Made by a program: the position numbers and the translations under genes
Origin: a bacterium
GTDB taxonomy: Bacteria; Patescibacteriota; Minisyncoccia; Phycocordibacterales; JAUSIJ01
NCBI GenBank assembly: GCA_030647855.1
Contig: JAUSIJ010000002.1
Location: forward strand, 1 to 14,685
Length of the DNA: 14,685 bases
Reading direction: 5' to 3'
The notes under the pieces: generated by a model
Databases searched by the model: none
The model's input: the letters and a program-made list of their open reading frames with translations, nothing else
Told to the model about the DNA's origin: nothing
Shown: in pieces, positions 12,089 to 14,685 of the stretch
Layout of the letters: each line of letters starts with the position of its first letter
Numbering within the stretch: position 1 is the stretch's first letter

Positions 12089-12095
12089 CAAGTGA

Positions 12096-12344
12096 TTGAA
12101 TGACACTAAAATAGAACCCCAAATAGAACCTCAAAATCCCGTATCCGCCAGTCTTGACCGGGCACTTGGAAGCGAAGCTTCCAAGTTGGGTTCTCGGGGC
12201 GGACCTGATAGTAAAGTTGATATGATTGTCCGCTACGGCAAGGGTGAAGATCCTGACAAAGAAGGAACGGTAAAGTATGCCGGCTTCAATCCTACAGCTC
12301 GCAAAGCCATAATCGATTATCTGCAAAGCAGAGCAGAAATTTAA
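12096..12344 (+). CDS. Unknown small protein with repeat-derived segment (82 aa)
   Basis: A TGA stop lies directly before the TTG, and the nearest ATG is in another frame, so TTG is the only start for the full product; the next in-frame ATG is about halfway in. The N-terminus is Pro/Gln-rich. The middle (RALGSEASKLGSRGG) is encoded by a perfect 10-bp hairpin. The C-terminal half (VRYGKGEDPDKEGTVKYAGF, then NPTARKAIIDYLQSRAEI) looks like a folded domain I do not recognise. No SD is visible. The coding call rests on the C-terminal part. Confidence 0.55.
   Translation: MNDTKIEPQIEPQNPVSASLDRALGSEASKLGSRGGPDSKVDMIVRYGKGEDPDKEGTVKYAGFNPTARKAIIDYLQSRAEI
12164..12186. repeat. Perfect 10-bp hairpin inside a reading frame
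   Basis: ACTTGGAAGC and GCTTCCAAGT surround GAA. The hairpin lies in frame within the 82-aa ORF and encodes LGSEASKL. It resembles short palindromic repeats that spread through Patescibacteria genomes, including into genes. Confidence 0.7.
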
Positions 12345-12351
12345 TAAATTT

Positions 12352-12381
12352 TCTTCAGGAAGAATACAATCATTTGTTATA
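12352..12381 (+). repeat. 30-base promoter-containing repeat, copy 2
   Basis: It matches 11582-11611 at 28 of 30 bases. It begins eight bases after the 82-aa ORF and carries the promoter of the VOC gene. Confidence 0.75.
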
Positions 12382-12383
12382 CT
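12375..12383 (+). promoter_or_regulatory. Extended -10 (TGTTATACT) of the VOC-cupin unit
   Basis: TGT precedes TATACT (12378-12383). The predicted start near 12390 leaves a leader of about 17 bases without an SD before the ATG at 12408. Confidence 0.65.
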
Positions 12384-12407
12384 TTTAGAGCTGACCTATT
12401 TATAAAA

Positions 12408-13349
12408 ATGACTGACAATATGCAAAAAATCGTTCCCCATTTGTGGTTTGATAAAGAAGCAAAAGAAGCAGCAGAGTTCTATACTTCAGTTTTCGACCCC
12501 TTCGACTCTGCTCAGGGCAAGTCAAAAATCACTAACACCACCGTACTCCGTGATACGCCATCCGGTGACTGCGACGTAGTCTCGTTCCAGCTATACGGTT
12601 ACTCGTTCATGGCCATAAGCGCCGGACCGTATTTCAAATTCAATCCGTCAATATCGTTCATGGTGAATTTTGATCCTTCGCAAGACAAAGAAGCGAAGAC
12701 GCGAATTAATGAGGTGTGGGCAAAACTTTCAGAGGGTGGGAAAGTCTTAATGCCGCTCGACAAGTACCCATTCAGCGAGTTGTATGGCTGGGTACAAGAC
12801 AAGTATGGCCTTTCGTGGCAACTTATATTAACGAATCCTGAAGGCGAACAAAGGCCGCTTATCGTTCCGTCTCTTTTGTTCGTGACTGATGAAGGGGATA
12901 GGGCGCAGGAGGCTTCCGATTTCTATCTCTCGGTCTTCAAAAACTCAAAACGTGGTGCGATTGCCCGCTACCCGGCCGGAATGGAGCCGAACAAGGAAGG
13001 AGCCGTTATGTTTACCGATTTTACGCTTGAGGGTCAGTGGTTTGCCGCGATGGACGGCAGTGCACAGATGCACAACTTCAAGTTTAACGAAGCCGTTTCG
13101 CTTATGGTGAAGTGTGATACGCAGGAAGAAATTGATTACTACTGGGGCAAACTCTCGGTCGTGCCAGAATCAGAGCAGTGCGGATGGCTGAAGGACAAGT
13201 ATGGCGTATCGTGGCAGATCGTGCCCTCTGCAATGGACGAGATGATGGAAAGCGGAGATGAGGAGAAGCGGGCCCGTGTAACCAAGGCATTTCTTAAAAT
13301 GAAAAAGTTCGATATTGCTGAATTAAAAAAAGCGTATCAAGGGCAATAA
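12408..13349 (+). CDS. Two-domain PhnB-like (VOC superfamily) protein
   Basis: Two tandem PhnB-type domains, each of about 135 residues, fill the 313 aa. The first begins KIVPHLWFDKEAKEAAEFYT and the second PSLLFVTDEGDRAQEASDFY. Each has the family pattern FYTSVF, then a central FKFNPSISFMVNF or FKFNEAVSLMVKC, then the GW-x-x-DKYG-x-SWQ ending. VOC proteins bind metal or small ligands; PhnB-like members are often called demethylmenaquinone-methyltransferase-like without proof, and the substrate here is unknown. In domain one, eight residues (DPFDSAQG, 30-37) sit between FYTSVF and KSKIT, where domain two reads FYLSVFKNSK, so they look like an in-frame repeat insertion. A second ATG is four codons in. 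The cupin gene follows after 12 bases. Confidence 0.9.
   Translation: MTDNMQKIVPHLWFDKEAKEAAEFYTSVFDPFDSAQGKSKITNTTVLRDTPSGDCDVVSFQLYGYSFMAISAGPYFKFNPSISFMVNFDPSQDKEAKTRINEVWAKLSEGGKVLMPLDKYPFSELYGWVQDKYGLSWQLILTNPEGEQRPLIVPSLLFVTDEGDRAQEASDFYLSVFKNSKRGAIARYPAGMEPNKEGAVMFTDFTLEGQWFAAMDGSAQMHNFKFNEAVSLMVKCDTQEEIDYYWGKLSVVPESEQCGWLKDKYGVSWQIVPSAMDEMMESGDEEKRARVTKAFLKMKKFDIAELKKAYQGQ
12495..12518. repeat. In-frame 24-base repeat insertion (DPFDSAQG)
   Basis: CCCCTTCGACTCTGCTCAGG and its edges encode DPFDSAQG. Comparison with the second domain and with the family shows that these residues are extra. Sequences of the type CCCTTCGACTCTGCTCAGGG, with mirror-like CCCT/AGGG ends, are known to me as dispersed short repeats in several bacterial groups including Patescibacteria. 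Confidence 0.7.
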
Positions 13350-13361
13350 TTCTCAAAAGCA

Positions 13362-13586
13362 ATGAGAGAGCAGAAGGAATCTGATGAGTTTGTAGCGGAC
13401 TGGATCAAAAAACTTGAAAAAGAAGGGTTTAGCGATTTAAGAGTTTGTCCTATTCCACCGAATGAAGACCTCCCAGAGCATACTCACGATGAGCACACGG
13501 TACACGTAATTCTCAATGGGGATCTAATAATAACCGATCGTAATGGCACGAAAACCTATCATTCCGGCGCTCAAGGTGAACTATAA
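13362..13586 (+). CDS. Cupin-domain protein, cut short (74 aa)
   Basis: The protein shows a single cupin motif: PIPPNEDLPEHTHDEHTVHV followed by ILNGDLIITDRNG, with His40, His42 and other histidines or acids placed as metal ligands. Related small cupins continue after the YHSGA turn with a second motif (PxGxxH). Here the frame stops after QGEL, so the second half of the barrel is missing. This may be a truncated, non-functional protein or one that pairs with another chain. It follows the VOC gene by 12 bases, without an SD, and probably shares its message. The next gene's -10 box overlaps its stop codon. Confidence 0.75.
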   Translation: MREQKESDEFVADWIKKLEKEGFSDLRVCPIPPNEDLPEHTHDEHTVHVILNGDLIITDRNGTKTYHSGAQGEL

Positions 13587-13587
13587 T
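13582..13587 (+). promoter_or_regulatory. -10 TATAAT overlapping the cupin stop
   Basis: A consensus TATAAT sits just before two in-frame ATGs (13590 and 13596). The predicted transcription start near 13594 would favour leaderless use of the second ATG. Confidence 0.55.
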
Positions 13588-13589
13588 AA

Positions 13590-14576
13590 ATGCACATGAC
13601 CTATGTTTCTCACCGCATTGCCCAAGCGGGGACAGCTGACGACCCATCAGCTCCGCAAGATGTGTCAACAAGTACGGCGATAAGTCCGGCTGCGACTAAG
13701 TCATTGCCAGCTCGTGCCACTACATCGCCCGCGCGGCCAATAGGAGACGGAACAACTGGCACAACTCTGCGGCCTGTTCCTACTACGGCACCAGTTCCTC
13801 AAGCCGCAATCTCAACATCTGTCCCAGCTATCATTACACCAAGCTCGACCCCAGAGAACACTATATCTTTTCTATCGGTCTTGCCTGCAATTGCTTTGGG
13901 TGTTGCGGCAGTTGCTACTATCGGTATTATTGCCCAAATGAGAAATAGGCGGAATAAAAAAGATGAAAATAATGACAGCAAGAAATGCGATGACACCAAA
14001 ATGTTGCTTGAGCAGAAAAAGAAAGAACTTGAGGAAATGATAGGCAATTGGCCAGAGGCCAAAATAAAGGAAATTACCAAAGGTCAGGCTATTAAAGTCT
14101 TGAAACAGAATAAGAAGGCGGGAGAGGTCGTTGAAATTACTGCAGAGGTAAAAGATAAATGCGACAAGCTCCAGAAGACGATTGAAGTGCTTCAAAAAAG
14201 ATATGATCTATGTATGCTTTCAATACCCTCGAGCGGCGCGCCTCTTTACAAGGGTACTATTGTCAAAAACAGCCTGGCCGACCAAAAAGTTTTAGATAAT
14301 GTAAAAATCACCAATTCTTATCAGGCGGACGATTGGACTCTTGTTGATGTATTGGTGAATGAAAAGCAGATAGAAAAACTCCGGCAGTCTCTTAATGACG
14401 GTCCGTGGTATATGCATTTCTGGAAAGAAGGGAATGATGATGTGATTGTTGGATATAAAGACAAGCAGTTCGTCATCAAACATTCTGAGAAAGGAACCTG
14501 GGATAAAGCTGTCGACCACGGCCTTTCCAAAAACATTCCAAAGGAACAATTGGATTTTTCGAAACATGATTCATAG
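13590..14576 (+). CDS. Membrane protein: Thr/Pro stalk, TM helix, coiled coil, C-terminal Patescibacteria-type domain
   Basis: Residues 1-92 are rich in Thr, Ser, Pro and Ala, like an exposed stalk. A single helix follows at about 93-117 (ISFLSVLPAIALGVAAVATI), then RNRRNKK, which should face the cytoplasm. With no signal peptide the stalk would be outside and the rest inside. Residues about 130-205 are a charged coiled coil (LLEQKKKELEEM, DKCDKLQKTIEVLQKR). The last 110 residues (LYKGTIVKNSLADQKVLDNV, GPWYMHFWKEGNDDVIVGYK, IPKEQLDF) match a small domain I remember as a frequent stand-alone protein of unknown function in Parcubacteria-like genomes. Fusion to a stalk and TM helix would place it at the membrane. 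ATG 13596 is an equally good start. Confidence 0.8.
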   Translation: MHMTYVSHRIAQAGTADDPSAPQDVSTSTAISPAATKSLPARATTSPARPIGDGTTGTTLRPVPTTAPVPQAAISTSVPAIITPSSTPENTISFLSVLPAIALGVAAVATIGIIAQMRNRRNKKDENNDSKKCDDTKMLLEQKKKELEEMIGNWPEAKIKEITKGQAIKVLKQNKKAGEVVEITAEVKDKCDKLQKTIEVLQKRYDLCMLSIPSSGAPLYKGTIVKNSLADQKVLDNVKITNSYQADDWTLVDVLVNEKQIEKLRQSLNDGPWYMHFWKEGNDDVIVGYKDKQFVIKHSEKGTWDKAVDHGLSKNIPKEQLDFSKHDS

Positions 14577-14665
14577 GACAACTTGTTCTGTATCTTTAGC
14601 ATACTCATAAATAGGTCTGCTTACTCATTCGGTGCGTATGTTCATTACCAGAAAACCTAACATTC

Positions 14666-14685
14666 CAACATTCTCAAGAATGTTG
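14666..14685. other. Hairpin at the right edge
   Basis: CAACATTCT and AGAATGTTG form a perfect nine-bp stem with a CA loop, running to the last base. It may be a terminator (a T run would lie outside the window) or part of a longer inverted repeat, since the left flank AACATTC repeats the arm. Confidence 0.5.

Noticed and set aside
1..14685. CRISPR array
   Set aside because: No regularly spaced identical repeats are present; the repeats seen are degenerate, few and unevenly spaced.

Overview
The window looks like a chromosomal segment of a Candidate Phyla Radiation (Patescibacteria, probably Parcubacteria-like) bacterium. The evidence is a compact layout, many genes with no Shine-Dalgarno (SD) and a -10 box only a few bases before the start codon, a short DnaX without its usual zinc module, short palindromic repeats between and inside genes, and a C-terminal domain of the last gene that I remember as common in these genomes. 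The assignment comes from reading and memory, not from a search.

Bases 1-1580 hold the 3' end of a D,D-carboxypeptidase (peptidase S11) and a complete tRNA-dihydrouridine synthase. Bases 1620-2660 hold three small SD-led units. The first has a near-consensus promoter, two micro-ORFs of 25 and 8 codons, each with a perfect SD, and a perfect terminator. The next two are separate genes, each encoding a tiny protein with an N-terminal membrane helix and a Cys-rich zinc-ribbon tail. Bases 2660-2990 are packed with repeats and palindromes and end in the leaderless dnaX start (2992-4038).

Bases 4096-8525 form a cell-envelope glycan block. A PIG-L/LmbE-type deacetylase, a WbqC-like protein and a membrane-anchored GH18-fold protein lie on the + strand with overlapping ends. 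A large membrane GT2 glycosyltransferase lies on the - strand, and its 3' end overlaps that of the GH18 gene. Bases 8659-9976 hold a self-contained minus-strand unit: promoter, secreted protein, membrane/coiled-coil protein, terminator. It uses strong SDs and looks acquired.

From about 10 kb onward the DNA is accessory in character and mostly AT-richer. It holds a DUF1059-like small protein, tRNA-Gln(TTG), an unknown 182-aa protein, and a 400-bp stretch of hairpins and repeats with the N-terminal stub of a REP-associated (IS200-like) transposase. Two small unknown ORFs follow, then a two-domain PhnB/VOC protein carrying an in-frame 8-residue repeat insertion, a cupin cut short before its second motif, and a stalk-TM-coiled-coil protein.

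The best candidates for something undescribed are the double micro-ORF transcript (1625-1909), the adjacent pair of TM-zinc-ribbon genes, the short repeats that have entered reading frames, and the repeat/transposase-stub region at 11.4-12.4 kb.
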